This document shows positions 43,799 through 52,704 of a DNA stretch of 64,000 nt, in pieces. The DNA is taken from contig CAWIHS010000002.1 in NCBI GenBank assembly GCA_963836005.1, positions 806,001 to 870,000 of the forward strand, written 5' to 3'. A program made the translations under genes and the position numbers. Position 1 is the first letter of the stretch. Every line of letters starts with the position of its first letter. The notes below the pieces were generated by a model. The model saw only the letters and a program-made list of their open reading frames with translations. It was not told the origin of the DNA and made no database searches. The stretch is from CAWIHS01 sp963836005 (GTDB taxonomy: Bacteria > Pseudomonadota > Gammaproteobacteria > GRL18).

Positions 43799-44062
43799 AT
43801 GAGCGAAGAAAAAAAGATAAGAACGGTCGAAGGTGTAGTCCTGAGTGACAAAATGGACAAAACTGTCACCGTTTTAATTGAACGTAAAGTCAAGCATCCT
43901 CTATACGGAAAATTTATTAAACGTTCGAGCAAATTACACGTTCATGATGAAAATAATGAATGTGGGATTGGTGACACTGTTAGTATTACAGAATGCCGTC
44001 CGATTTCCAAAAGCAAATCCTGGAAGCTTGTAGAAATAGTAGAAAAAGCGCACCAGGTTTAA
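43799..44062 (+). CDS. rpsQ: Ribosomal protein S17
   Basis: The 87-residue OB-fold protein binding 16S rRNA. ATG 43799 (MSEEKKIRTVEGVVLSDKMDKTVTVLIERKVKHPLYGKFIKRSSK) fits the family; the GTG at 43790 adds unlikely residues. It is the last gene of the S10 unit before a promoter-bearing 112-bp gap. Confidence 0.97.
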   Translation: MSEEKKIRTVEGVVLSDKMDKTVTVLIERKVKHPLYGKFIKRSSKLHVHDENNECGIGDTVSITECRPISKSKSWKLVEIVEKAHQV

Positions 44063-44116
44063 CTCATAGTAGTTAGAACTTATTACAAGAAATGCTGGCT
44101 AATACTTGTAACTGCG

Positions 44117-44125
44117 TGTTATAAT
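44117..44125 (+). promoter_or_regulatory. spc-operon promoter (extended -10)
   Basis: TG-T-TATAAT (44117-44125) is an extended -10 with a GC-rich discriminator (AGCGGGC). No good -35 lies at 17 bp. The position between rpsQ and rplN is where the E. coli spc promoter lies. Confidence 0.7.
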
Positions 44126-44174
44126 AGCGGGCTTTCTTGGCTTGGCTTAAAACAGCATTGTTTGGAGAATAACA

Positions 44175-44543
44175 ATGATTCAGATGCAATCAGTACTCGA
44201 TGTTGCCGACAACAGTGGTGCCCGCAGAATTCAGTGTATCAAGGTTCTTGGCGGTTCACACAGAAGATATGCTCGGGTGGGTGATATCATTAAGGTCAGC
44301 ATCAAAGAAGCCATACCTCGTGGTAAGGTTAAAAAAGGTGATGTGTATAATGCAGTTGTGGTACGCACTAAAAAAGGTGTGCGTCGTGCAGACGGTTCTT
44401 TGATCCGTTTTGACGGTAATGCTGCAGTTCTGCTGAATGCTTCACATCAACCCATTGGAACTCGTATTTTTGGACCGGTAACCCGCGAGCTTCGTAGCGA
44501 AAAGTTTATGAAGATCATTTCACTGGCCCCCGAAGTGCTTTAA
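44175..44543 (+). CDS. rplN: Ribosomal protein L14
   Basis: The 122-residue intersubunit-bridge protein. It has MIQMQSVLDVADNSGARRIQCIKVLGGSHRRYA and the end GPVTRELRSEKFMKIISLAPEVL. It is the first gene of the spc unit. Confidence 0.98.
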   Translation: MIQMQSVLDVADNSGARRIQCIKVLGGSHRRYARVGDIIKVSIKEAIPRGKVKKGDVYNAVVVRTKKGVRRADGSLIRFDGNAAVLLNASHQPIGTRIFGPVTRELRSEKFMKIISLAPEVL

Positions 44544-44593
44544 TCCTGATACAGCAATACAGGCTGATATTCAGAAATTATAGAGAATATGTG

Positions 44594-44908
44594 ATGCGTA
44601 AGTTAAGAACAGGCGATGAAGTCATCGTAATCGCTGGAAAAGATAAAGGTAAACGCGGTCAAATTGATAAATTTGCGGGTGATAACAAGGTTATTATCCC
44701 AAATGTCAACCTGGCAAAAAAACATGTCAAGGCTAACCCTAATAGTGGTGAAAGCGGTGGGATTATCGATACATCCATGCCTATCGATATTTCTAATGTT
44801 GCAATTTTTAATGCAGCTACAGGGAAGGCTGATCGTGTTGGTATCAAGTTTCTGGAAGACGGCAAGAAAGTCCGTTTTTTTAAATCCAATAACGAAGTGA
44901 TTGGATAA
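44594..44908 (+). CDS. rplX: Ribosomal protein L24
   Basis: The 104-residue assembly-initiating 50S protein with a KOW motif (TGDEVIVIAGKDKGKRGQI). ATG 44594 gives MRKLRTGDEV; the preceding GTG at 44591 is an alternative. Confidence 0.97.
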   Translation: MRKLRTGDEVIVIAGKDKGKRGQIDKFAGDNKVIIPNVNLAKKHVKANPNSGESGGIIDTSMPIDISNVAIFNAATGKADRVGIKFLEDGKKVRFFKSNNEVIG

Positions 44909-44921
44909 AGGGCAAATCTAT

Positions 44922-45473
44922 ATGGCAACTTTACAGTCGTTTTATAAAGACACCGTTGTAGCACAGCTACAAAATCAATTTAACTACCAGAGTAGTATGG
45001 AAGTTCCCCGTATCACCAAAATAACTCTGAATATGGGGCTCGGTGATGCTATCGGCGATAAAAAAATCATCGACCATGCTGTTAGTGATATGACTAAAAT
45101 TTCAGGTCAGAAACCGGTGGTTACGCGTGCGCGGAAATCCATCGCTGCCTTCAAAATTCGTGATGATTATCCTATCGGCTGTAAGGTTACATTGCGTAGA
45201 GACAGAATGTATGAGTTTCTGGAGCGACTGGTAAAAATTGCCATTCCACGGATTCGTGATTTTCGAGGTCTGAATGCCAAATCCTTTGACGGACGCGGAA
45301 ATTACAGCATGGGCGTCAAGGAACAAATCATTTTTCCGGAAATTGATTACGATAAAATAGATAAGCTGCGGGGTATGGATATTACCATAACCACTACAGC
45401 TAAAACAGATGAAGAAGCAAAGGCGTTATTACAGGCTTTCAGTTTCCCACTTAAAGGTATGGCAAAAGGTTAA
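44922..45473 (+). CDS. rplE: Ribosomal protein L5
   Basis: The 183-residue 5S rRNA-binding protein. ATG 44922 (MATLQSFYKDTVVAQLQNQFNYQSSMEVPRITKITLNMG) is supported by AAAGGG upstream and family alignment; the frame upstream to 44901 overlaps rplX. It ends KGMAKG, as usual. Confidence 0.97.
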   Translation: MATLQSFYKDTVVAQLQNQFNYQSSMEVPRITKITLNMGLGDAIGDKKIIDHAVSDMTKISGQKPVVTRARKSIAAFKIRDDYPIGCKVTLRRDRMYEFLERLVKIAIPRIRDFRGLNAKSFDGRGNYSMGVKEQIIFPEIDYDKIDKLRGMDITITTTAKTDEEAKALLQAFSFPLKGMAKG

Positions 45474-45478
45474 CTATT

Positions 45479-45784
45479 ATGGCAAAACAATCAATGATAC
45501 AGCGTGAGTTAAAGCGCGAAAAGATGGTTGCCAGGTATGCTGCCAAACGTGCAGAACTCAAGGCTACCATGACTAATCCTGAATTGAGCTATGAAGAGCA
45601 GATGCAGGCACGCGAAAAATTTAACGCTTTGCCGCGCAACTCTTCGCCTGTTCGTCTGAGAAACCGTTGCCGTATTACAGGTCGTCCACACGGATATTTT
45701 CGCAAGTTTGGTCTTTCCAGAAACAAACTTCGTGAGCACACCATGAAAGGTGATGTACCGGGTTTGCGTAAAGCCAGTTGGTAA
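45479..45784 (+). CDS. rpsN: Ribosomal protein S14 (zinc-free long type)
   Basis: The 101-residue protein of the long, cysteine-poor form found in gammaproteobacteria: AKQSMIQRELKREKMVARYAAKRAELK, then RLRNRCRITGRPHGYFRKFGLSRNKLREHTMKGDVPGLRKASW. No zinc-binding CxxC pairs are present. Confidence 0.98.
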   Translation: MAKQSMIQRELKREKMVARYAAKRAELKATMTNPELSYEEQMQAREKFNALPRNSSPVRLRNRCRITGRPHGYFRKFGLSRNKLREHTMKGDVPGLRKASW

Positions 45785-45810
45785 CGAGCGTTCGAATTAG
45801 GAGCAAGAAT

Positions 45811-46203
45811 ATGAGTATGAGTGACCCCATTGCAGATATGTTAACCCGAATCAGAAATGCATTAGCTGCAGAAAAAACGTCAGTTTCTATGCCTTCATCT
45901 AAAGTGAAAGTAGCTATTGCCAAGGTTCTCGAAGATGAGGGGTTTGTAAGCTCTTCTTCAGTAAGTGGTGACAAAAAAACGGAATTAACGATCGAACTGA
46001 AGTATTTTCAGGGTCAACCCGTTATTGAGTTGCTAAAACGTGCTAGCAGGCCTGGACTGAGACAATATCAGGGTGTAGGTGATATACCTACTGTCTGGAG
46101 TGGTCTTGGTGTGTCTATCGTTTCCACTTCCAAGGGAATTATGACAGATAAGCAAGCTAGAGAAATTGGTCAAGGCGGCGAAGTATTGTGTCATGTGGCA
46201 TAA
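45811..46203 (+). CDS. rpsH: Ribosomal protein S8
   Basis: The 130-residue 16S-binding protein, which also represses the spc mRNA in E. coli. ATG 45811 (MSMSDPIADMLTRIRNALAA) follows AGGAG with 7-bp spacing; the frame's first possible start (45778) lies in rpsN. It has the TSKGIMTDKQAREIGQGGEVLCHVA end. Confidence 0.97.
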   Translation: MSMSDPIADMLTRIRNALAAEKTSVSMPSSKVKVAIAKVLEDEGFVSSSSVSGDKKTELTIELKYFQGQPVIELLKRASRPGLRQYQGVGDIPTVWSGLGVSIVSTSKGIMTDKQAREIGQGGEVLCHVA

Positions 46204-46239
46204 GCTGCAGCAAGAATTATGACGCATTGAGGTGAGAAA

Positions 46240-46773
46240 ATGTCAAGAGTTTTAAAACCGTTAGCGATACCGGCGGGTGCTGAAATAAATCAGCAAGGTC
46301 AGGAAATTTCAGTCAAGGGCAGCAAAGGACAATTACAGTTTAATCTGCATCCTGGCGTAGCCATGAAGATAGATGATGGTGAAATCAGCTTTGCAGCTAC
46401 GAAGGATAGTGAAAATCCTGGACTGGCCATGATTGGTACTTCCAAAGCTTTAGTCAATAACATGTTGACCGGCGTAACCCAGGGTTTTGAAAAAAAACTG
46501 ACATTGATTGGTGTTGGATATCGTGCCAAGGCAGAAGCGAAAAAGATTACCCTGAATCTTGGCTTTTCCCATCCTGTGGAACATGAATTACCGGCAGGCG
46601 TTACTGCTGAAACACCAAGTCAAACCGAAATTACCATTTCCGGGATTGACAAACAGAAAGTCGGTCAGGTTGCTGCTGACATAAGAGCGTATCGTCCGCC
46701 CGAGCCATATAAAGGTAAAGGTGTTCGTTACACGGATGAACATGTCGTTCGTAAAGAAGCTAAGAAGAAGTAA
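46240..46773 (+). CDS. rplF: Ribosomal protein L6
   Basis: The 177-residue protein at the base of the GTPase-factor site, with two homologous domains. It has SRVLKPLAIPAGAEINQQGQEISVKGSKGQL and the C-terminal RAYRPPEPYKGKGVRYTDEHVVRKEAKKK. Confidence 0.98.
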   Translation: MSRVLKPLAIPAGAEINQQGQEISVKGSKGQLQFNLHPGVAMKIDDGEISFAATKDSENPGLAMIGTSKALVNNMLTGVTQGFEKKLTLIGVGYRAKAEAKKITLNLGFSHPVEHELPAGVTAETPSQTEITISGIDKQKVGQVAADIRAYRPPEPYKGKGVRYTDEHVVRKEAKKK

Positions 46774-46793
46774 TCCTGTTAGAGGCTGAGATC

Positions 46794-47147
46794 ATGGATA
46801 AAAAATCTAATCGCTTACGTCGCTCTCGCAAAGCACGGGCAAAAATAAAAGAGCTAGGCGTGAATCGCCTGACCATCTATAAAACACCAAGACATATTTA
46901 TGCGCAGGTTATAGCTGCTAACGGTGCTGATGTGTTAGCTGCTGCTAATACATTGCAAAGTGATGTGAAATCTGCAATCAAATACACGGGAAACAAAGAC
47001 GCAGCACAGGCTGTTGGCAAGGCCATTGCAGAAAAAGCAATACAAGCAGGTATTACGAAAGTTGCTTTTGATAGAAGCGGTTTCAAATATCACGGTCGAG
47101 TAAAGTCACTTGCTGATGCAGCACGTGAAAATGGTCTGGAGTTCTAA
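46794..47147 (+). CDS. rplR: Ribosomal protein L18
   Basis: The 117-residue 5S rRNA-binding protein: RLRRSRKARAKIKELGVNRLTIYKTPRHIYAQVI, and the FDRSGFKYHGRVKSLADAARENGLEF end. Confidence 0.98.
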   Translation: MDKKSNRLRRSRKARAKIKELGVNRLTIYKTPRHIYAQVIAANGADVLAAANTLQSDVKSAIKYTGNKDAAQAVGKAIAEKAIQAGITKVAFDRSGFKYHGRVKSLADAARENGLEF

Positions 47148-47157
47148 GGGTAATATC

Positions 47158-47670
47158 ATGGCGGGAAGAGATAATAAAGTGAAAGAAAAAACGGATGATT
47201 TGATTGAGAAATTAATCAATGTCAACCGTGTTGCCAAAGTTGTAAAAGGTGGTCGTGTGTTTGGATTTGCGGCTCTTGCAGTGGTGGGTGATGGTAACGG
47301 TAAAGTAGGCTTTGGACGCGGGAAAGCGAAGGAAGTTCCTGCAGCTATACAGAAAGCAATGGAAAATGCACGTCGCAATATCACTAAAGTCAGTATTAAG
47401 GATGGAACTTTACAATACGGCCTGTATGGCGTTGAAGGCGCTGCTAAGGTTTACATGAAACCGGCCTCTGAAGGTACAGGTATTATCGCCGGCGGTGCAA
47501 TGCGTGCAGTTTTCGAAGCTGTTGGAATACGTGATGTGCTGGCCAAATGCATTGGTACCAATAATCCTAATAATGTTGTTCGTGCAACGATTAGCGGCTT
47601 GAGTCAAATGCGTTCGCCTGAGCATATGGCTGCCAAACGTGGTAAAACAGTCGAAGAAATTACAGGTTGA
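47158..47670 (+). CDS. rpsE: Ribosomal protein S5
   Basis: The 170-residue protein at the mRNA entry and decoding fidelity region. ATG 47158 (MAGRDNKVKEKTDDLIEKLINVNRVAKVVKGGRVFGFAALAVVGDGNGKVGFGRGKAKEVP) matches the family. The upstream start at 47110 lies in rplR and is rejected. No spectinomycin-type change is evident in the loop. Confidence 0.97.
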   Translation: MAGRDNKVKEKTDDLIEKLINVNRVAKVVKGGRVFGFAALAVVGDGNGKVGFGRGKAKEVPAAIQKAMENARRNITKVSIKDGTLQYGLYGVEGAAKVYMKPASEGTGIIAGGAMRAVFEAVGIRDVLAKCIGTNNPNNVVRATISGLSQMRSPEHMAAKRGKTVEEITG

Positions 47671-47681
47671 TTGAGACTGAC

Positions 47682-47861
47682 ATGGCTAAAACAATAAAAG
47701 TAACTCAAATCAAGAGCATCAATGGACGGCTAAAAGCACATAAAGCATGTGTTGCTGGCCTCGGACTAAAAAGAATGAATCATTGCGTTGAAGTCATAGA
47801 TACCCCGGAAAACCGAGGTATGATCAACAAGGTTTCATATTTATTAAATGTAGAGGAATAA
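47682..47861 (+). CDS. rpmD: Ribosomal protein L30
   Basis: The 59-residue protein: MAKTIKVTQIKSINGRLKAHKACVAGLGLKRMNHCVEVIDTPENRGMINKVSYLL. ATG 47682 fits the family; the frame from 47667 overlaps the rpsE end. Confidence 0.97.
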   Translation: MAKTIKVTQIKSINGRLKAHKACVAGLGLKRMNHCVEVIDTPENRGMINKVSYLLNVEE

Positions 47862-47865
47862 GATA

Positions 47866-48297
47866 ATGTATCTTAATTCGCTAAAACCAGCAACTGGTGC
47901 CACTAAGACAGGTAAACGTGTTGGTCGTGGTATAGGTTCGGGTTCAGGTAAAACATGTGGCCGTGGTCACAAGGGTCAGGCATCTCGTTCCGGCGGATCA
48001 ATCATGGTGGGTTTTGAAGGTGGTCAGATGCCATTGCAAAAACGTTTGCCAAAAATTGGTTTTGCTTCAAGAGTAGGCCGTGTTACAGATGAAATACGTC
48101 TGCATGAACTCAACAGATTTGATGATGTCGTCGATCTGGAAGCTTTGATGAAAGCAAATTTGATCACTAAAAATATCAAGCATGTCAAAGTATTTGCTTC
48201 AGGCGAAATTACCAAAGCAGTGACCCTGAAAGGGATCTCTGTCACTAAGGGTGCCAGGGCAGCGATTGAAGCTGCAGGCGGCAAAATAGAAGAGTAA
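47866..48297 (+). CDS. rplO: Ribosomal protein L15
   Basis: The 143-residue late-assembly protein. The Gly-rich N-terminus KRVGRGIGSGSGKTCGRGHKGQASRSG is characteristic, as is FEGGQMPLQKRLPKIGF. secY follows after 7 bp. Confidence 0.98.
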   Translation: MYLNSLKPATGATKTGKRVGRGIGSGSGKTCGRGHKGQASRSGGSIMVGFEGGQMPLQKRLPKIGFASRVGRVTDEIRLHELNRFDDVVDLEALMKANLITKNIKHVKVFASGEITKAVTLKGISVTKGARAAIEAAGGKIEE

Positions 48298-48304
48298 AGT
48301 CAAC

Positions 48305-49645
48305 GTGGCAACATCAGCAGCTGAGTTAGCTAGTTCACTAGGAGGCGGTAAACTTACAGAATTGAAGAACCGCCTTCTTTTCGTTTTGGGTGCCTTACTT
48401 GTTTTTCGTATTGGTACCTATATCCCTGTACCAGGTATAGACCCTGGTGCGTTGGCAGCTTTGTTTGAGCAACAGCAAGATTCAATTCTGGGCATGTTCA
48501 ATATGTTCTCCGGCGGCGCCTTGGAGAGACTGTCTGTGTTTGCGCTGGGTATCATGCCGTACATATCAGCATCCATTATTATTCAGTTAATGACTAAAGT
48601 TATTCCGACGCTGGAACAGCTGAGTAAAGAAGGTCAGGCGGGCAAACGTAAAATTACTCAATATACCCGTCTGAGTACATTAGGCCTGGCAACGTTTCAG
48701 GCTCTGGGTGTTGCCATCACACTGGAAAGTCAAACAGCCGGTGCTACTCAACTGGTAGCTGATCCTGGCATGATCTTCAGAGTTACTACAGTCGCCACTT
48801 TGGTGACCGGTACGATGTTTCTGATGTGGCTGGGTGAACAGATCACTGAACGCGGCATAGGCAACGGTATTTCTCTGATCATTTTTGCGGGTATTGTTGC
48901 AGGCTTACCGAGTGCTTTGGGCAGTACATTTTCATTACAGAGTGAAGGGAGTATTTCTTCTGCTGCGTTACTGCTGCTGATTTTAATCATTATTGCGGTC
49001 ACCGCATTCGTGGTCTTTGTTGAACGCGCTCAAAGACGGATTACGGTTAACTATGCCAAGCGGCAACAGGGCAGAAAAATGTATGCTGCACAGTCGTCGC
49101 ATTTACCTTTAAAAGTTAATATGGCTGGTGTGATTCCGCCTATTTTCGCTTCCAGTATTATTTTATTTCCGGCAACTTTGGGTAAACTTTTTGCTTCCAG
49201 TGAGGGCTTTGGATGGATGCAGGATGTGGCGGATGCTATTTCACCCGGACAGCCGCTGTATGTATTATTTTATGCAGTAGGCATTTTCTTCTTTTGTTTC
49301 TTCTATACGGCGATTATGTTTAATCCGAGAGAAACAGCCGATAATTTAAAAAAATCCGGAGCATTTATACCCGGTATCCGGCCTGGAGAAAATACCTCGC
49401 GATTTATCGATGCTATTATGAGTCGATTGACCCTGATTGGCGCGGTTTATATTACAGCTGTCTGTTTACTGCCTGAATTTTTGATTTTAAACTGGAATGT
49501 TCCTTTCTATTTCGGCGGGACATCCTTATTAATTGTGGTAGTCGTAACAATGGACTTTATGGCACAGATACAGACCTATATCATGTCCCATCAATATGAA
49601 GGTTTAATGAAAAAAGCGAATCTGAAAAGTCCTAAAAAGAAATAG
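48305..49645 (+). CDS. secY: Preprotein translocase subunit SecY
   Basis: The 446-residue protein has ten membrane segments and forms the protein-conducting channel with SecE. It has FRIGTYIPVPGID, the plug-region MFNMFSGGALERLSVFALGIMPYISASIIIQL, and the cytoplasmic loop with PRETADNLKKSGAFIPGIRPGENT. GTG 48305 is the start. In the spc operon it is followed by rpmJ. Confidence 0.98.
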   Translation: MATSAAELASSLGGGKLTELKNRLLFVLGALLVFRIGTYIPVPGIDPGALAALFEQQQDSILGMFNMFSGGALERLSVFALGIMPYISASIIIQLMTKVIPTLEQLSKEGQAGKRKITQYTRLSTLGLATFQALGVAITLESQTAGATQLVADPGMIFRVTTVATLVTGTMFLMWLGEQITERGIGNGISLIIFAGIVAGLPSALGSTFSLQSEGSISSAALLLLILIIIAVTAFVVFVERAQRRITVNYAKRQQGRKMYAAQSSHLPLKVNMAGVIPPIFASSIILFPATLGKLFASSEGFGWMQDVADAISPGQPLYVLFYAVGIFFFCFFYTAIMFNPRETADNLKKSGAFIPGIRPGENTSRFIDAIMSRLTLIGAVYITAVCLLPEFLILNWNVPFYFGGTSLLIVVVVTMDFMAQIQTYIMSHQYEGLMKKANLKSPKKK

Positions 49646-49673
49646 CAGAAGAAATAAAACTTAAGGAAGTATC

Positions 49674-49787
49674 ATGAAAGTACGTGCATCGGTAAAAAAA
49701 ATCTGCAGAAACTGCAAAATTGTAAAACGTAAGGGCATTGTAAGAGTCATCTGCTCCGATGGACGCCATAAACAGCGCCAGGGCTAA
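49674..49787 (+). CDS. rpmJ: Ribosomal protein L36 (zinc-type)
   Basis: The 37-residue protein MKVRASVKKICRNCKIVKRK...ICSDGRHKQRQG carries the CxxC...C...H zinc set (Cys11, Cys14, Cys27, His32). AAGGAAG lies 6-10 bp upstream. It sits at the end of the spc operon. This is the zinc-binding form, the only L36 in the window. Confidence 0.97.
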   Translation: MKVRASVKKICRNCKIVKRKGIVRVICSDGRHKQRQG

Positions 49788-49855
49788 CGATAAAACAACT
49801 TACATAATCATTATGCTGTAATATAAATCATTGCAGTTGTTAATTTAACTAAATA

Positions 49856-49884
49856 TTGACAGTAACCTGGTGAGCGCGTATAAT
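49856..49884 (+). promoter_or_regulatory. alpha-operon promoter
   Basis: A perfect consensus promoter: TTGACA (49856-49861), exactly 17 bp, TATAAT (49879-49884). A GC-rich discriminator (ACCGCGC) of the kind linked to stringent control follows. Confidence 0.9.
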
Positions 49885-49927
49885 ACCGCGCTTTCTTTAA
49901 TTACTTTAGATTGATGGGAGTGGCTTT

Positions 49928-50284
49928 ATGGCCCGAATCGCTGGTGTAAATATTCCAGATAAAAAACATGCTGTTATAGCATTAACATCGATTTATGGAA
50001 TTGGAAAAACCCGTTCGAAAATTATTCTGGATAAAGTTGGCATTGCTGCTGATACAAAAATCCAGGAATTATCAGAACAGCAATTAGACGCGATACGTAA
50101 TCTGATTGTTGAATTCGAAGTTGAGGGTGATCTGAGACGTAAAGTTGCAATGAACATTAAACGTCTGATGGATCTGGGGACCTATCGTGGTGTTAGACAT
50201 CGTCGTGGCCTGCCTGTCCGAGGACAGCGAAGCAAAACGAATGCAAGAACACGTAAAGGTCCGCGTAAACCAATTCGTAAATAA
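49928..50284 (+). CDS. rpsM: Ribosomal protein S13
   Basis: The 118-residue head protein contacting tRNA and the subunit bridge. It has ARIAGVNIPDKKHAVIALTSIYGIGKTRSK and the basic tail RHRRGLPVRGQRSKTNARTRKGPRKPIRK. It is the first gene of the alpha operon. Confidence 0.98.
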   Translation: MARIAGVNIPDKKHAVIALTSIYGIGKTRSKIILDKVGIAADTKIQELSEQQLDAIRNLIVEFEVEGDLRRKVAMNIKRLMDLGTYRGVRHRRGLPVRGQRSKTNARTRKGPRKPIRK

Positions 50285-50465
50285 ATCGTTATCGACAAAC
50301 TGATTGTTATTAAAGCTTTCTCTGTTGCAGGTTTTTTACTCCTTGAACGACTATAGTCTCAGCGGGTAATTAGATTCAGATGACATGCTTTATTAAGTTT
50401 CTTTGAAAGTTAAAGTCCCGCAAATAATAAACGAATGTTTGCAGGGCATAAAATAGGTAATACTG

Positions 50466-50855
50466 ATGGCTAAACCTGGTCGTGCTTCGCGCAAAAAAGT
50501 AAAACGTACCGTCGTAGACGGTGTTGCGCATATCCACGCTTCATTTAACAATACTATCGTCACCATAACGGATCGCCAGGGCAATGCGCTCTCCTGGGCT
50601 ACTTCTGGTGGTTCTGGCTTTCGTGGTTCCAGAAAAAGTACCCCATTCGCTGCCCAGGTAGCCGCTGAAACTGCGGGTAAAGTGGCACAGGAATTTGGTT
50701 TGAAAAACCTTGACGTCAATGTCAAGGGACCAGGACCAGGACGTGAATCTGCGGTACGTTCCCTGTATGCGCTGGGTTATAAAATCAACAGTATTACAGA
50801 TGTGACTCCAATCCCTCATAATGGTTGTCGTCCTTCTAAAAAGCGTCGTGTATAA
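50466..50855 (+). CDS. rpsK: Ribosomal protein S11
   Basis: The 129-residue platform protein: VVDGVAHIHASFNNTIVTITDRQGNALSWATSGGSGFRGSRKSTPFAAQVAAE, and the TPIPHNGCRPSKKRRV end. The 181-bp gap before it is longer than usual in this operon; I see no gene in it. Confidence 0.98.
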   Translation: MAKPGRASRKKVKRTVVDGVAHIHASFNNTIVTITDRQGNALSWATSGGSGFRGSRKSTPFAAQVAAETAGKVAQEFGLKNLDVNVKGPGPGRESAVRSLYALGYKINSITDVTPIPHNGCRPSKKRRV

Positions 50856-50880
50856 CAAGACGGAAATTTGGAGTTAAATA

Positions 50881-51501
50881 ATGGCAAGATATATTGGACC
50901 AACTTGTAAATTATCACGTCGCGAAAGAACAGACCTGGGCCTTAAAAGCGGGCTACGTTCCCTTGATACAAAATGTAACATGGATCAGCCACCGGGAATA
51001 CATGGCGCTGGTCGTGCGCGTCTGAGCGATTTTGGTTTACAGTTACGTGAAAAACAAAAGGTTAGAAGAATATACGGAATTCTTGAAAAGCAGTTTCGTA
51101 ACTACTACAAGAAGGCATCTGCTCAAAAGGGCAATACCGGTGAAAATCTTTTACAGTTATTAGAACAGCGTCTTGACAATGTGGTTTACCGGATGGGTTT
51201 TGGCTCTACACGAGCAGAAGCAAGGCAACTGGTCAGTCACAAATCGATAATGGTTAATGGTAAATTAGCCAATGTTGCTTCCTATTCCTGTTGTGCTGGT
51301 GATGTTATTTCTATCCGTGAAAAAGCTAAAAAGCAGCAGCGTATCAAGGATGCCCTTGAATTACGCAAACAGCGTGAAGACAGTGAATGGGTCAGTGTCG
51401 ATGAAAAAGTGATGGAAGGTACATTTAAGTCCTTACCTGAGCGTGGAGATTTACCTGCTGAAATCCAGGAAAATCTGATTGTGGAATTATATTCAAAGTA
51501 A
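50881..51501 (+). CDS. rpsD: Ribosomal protein S4
   Basis: The 206-residue primary 16S-binding protein and, in E. coli, alpha-operon repressor. It has ARYIGPTCKLSRRERTDLGLKSG and the S4 RNA-binding domain RLDNVVYRMGFGSTRAEARQLVSHKSIMVNGK. Confidence 0.98.
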   Translation: MARYIGPTCKLSRRERTDLGLKSGLRSLDTKCNMDQPPGIHGAGRARLSDFGLQLREKQKVRRIYGILEKQFRNYYKKASAQKGNTGENLLQLLEQRLDNVVYRMGFGSTRAEARQLVSHKSIMVNGKLANVASYSCCAGDVISIREKAKKQQRIKDALELRKQREDSEWVSVDEKVMEGTFKSLPERGDLPAEIQENLIVELYSK

Positions 51502-51566
51502 TTGAATTAGATATCTTCTTAGAAATATTTCACTCGTGTAAATTTTGTATGCAATGAGGATTCTAC

Positions 51567-52559
51567 ATGCAGGAATCTGTATCACAGTTTCTAAAACCTA
51601 AACTAGTTGACGTACGACAGTATAGCGATAATCACGCCAAAGTTGTTCTTGAACCTCTGGAAAGAGGCTTCGGTCATACGCTGGGTAATTCTTTACGTCG
51701 TATTCTGCTTTCATCAATGACAGGTGCTGCAATTGTTGAAGCCGAAATTCAAGGTGTGCTTCATGAATATTCCAGTATTGACGGCGTAAATGAAGATGTT
51801 ATAGAAATTCTACTTAATCTCAAGGGTGTTGCTTTAAAGCTCAATAGCCGTGACGAAGTCGAGTTAACACTGGCTAAGAAAGGGCCTGGGGTAGTAACTG
51901 CAGGCGATATTGCTCTGGATCATGATGTTGAAGTCAGTAATCCGGAACATGTAATCTGCAATTTGTCAGGCAACACAGAAATTTCTATGAAATTGCTGGT
52001 TAATAAAGGCATAGGTTATCAACCGTCTAACACTCGTAGCTCAGAAGAGAGTGAATCAATCATTGGTCGGTTACAGCTGGATGCAAGTTATAGTCCAGTG
52101 CTCAAGGTTTCTTATGCTGTTGAAAATGCTCGCGTAGAACAGCGCACCAATCTGGATAAGCTGATCATTGATCTGGAAACCAATGGCACCATTGATCCGG
52201 AAGAAGCCATTAAGCATGCTGCTACTATCCTGTCGGATCAATTATCATCTTTTGTCAATCTGAATGTCAGCGAAGCTGAACCAAAAGAGCCTGACGAGCC
52301 TGAAATCGATCCTATTCTGCTTCGTCCCATCGATGATCTGGAGCTGACCGTTCGATCTGCAAATTGTTTGAAAGCTGAACAGATTTACTTTATTGGTGAC
52401 CTGATACAACGCACCGAAGTTGAATTACTGAAGACGCCAAATCTGGGGAAAAAATCTTTAACTGAGATCAAAGATGTACTTGCTTCTAAAGGTTTGAGTC
52501 TGGGGATCAAGCTGGAAAACTGGCCGCCTGCCATTCTCAAGGACAGCAGCAAAATCTGA
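51567..52559 (+). CDS. rpoA: DNA-directed RNA polymerase subunit alpha
   Basis: The 330-residue subunit. Its N-terminal dimerisation domain has VLEPLERGFGHTLGNSLRRILLSSM. A flexible linker (about 235-250, EPKEPDEPEIDP) leads to the C-terminal domain that binds UP elements and activators (LRPIDDLELTVRSANCLKAEQIYFIGDLIQRTEVELLKTPNLGKKSLTEIKDVLASKGLSLG). Normal length. Confidence 0.98.
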   Translation: MQESVSQFLKPKLVDVRQYSDNHAKVVLEPLERGFGHTLGNSLRRILLSSMTGAAIVEAEIQGVLHEYSSIDGVNEDVIEILLNLKGVALKLNSRDEVELTLAKKGPGVVTAGDIALDHDVEVSNPEHVICNLSGNTEISMKLLVNKGIGYQPSNTRSSEESESIIGRLQLDASYSPVLKVSYAVENARVEQRTNLDKLIIDLETNGTIDPEEAIKHAATILSDQLSSFVNLNVSEAEPKEPDEPEIDPILLRPIDDLELTVRSANCLKAEQIYFIGDLIQRTEVELLKTPNLGKKSLTEIKDVLASKGLSLGIKLENWPPAILKDSSKI

Positions 52560-52704
52560 GGTAATACACTTTATTAAATTGAAGCGATTTAATGCCTTAA
52601 CTTAAATATTAGTTACCTAATAATTTACATTTTTATAGTTACTTTGATTCAATTAACCTGTTTGTTAATTGGGTGCTATAAATAGAAAATAACAGGATAT
52701 TATA

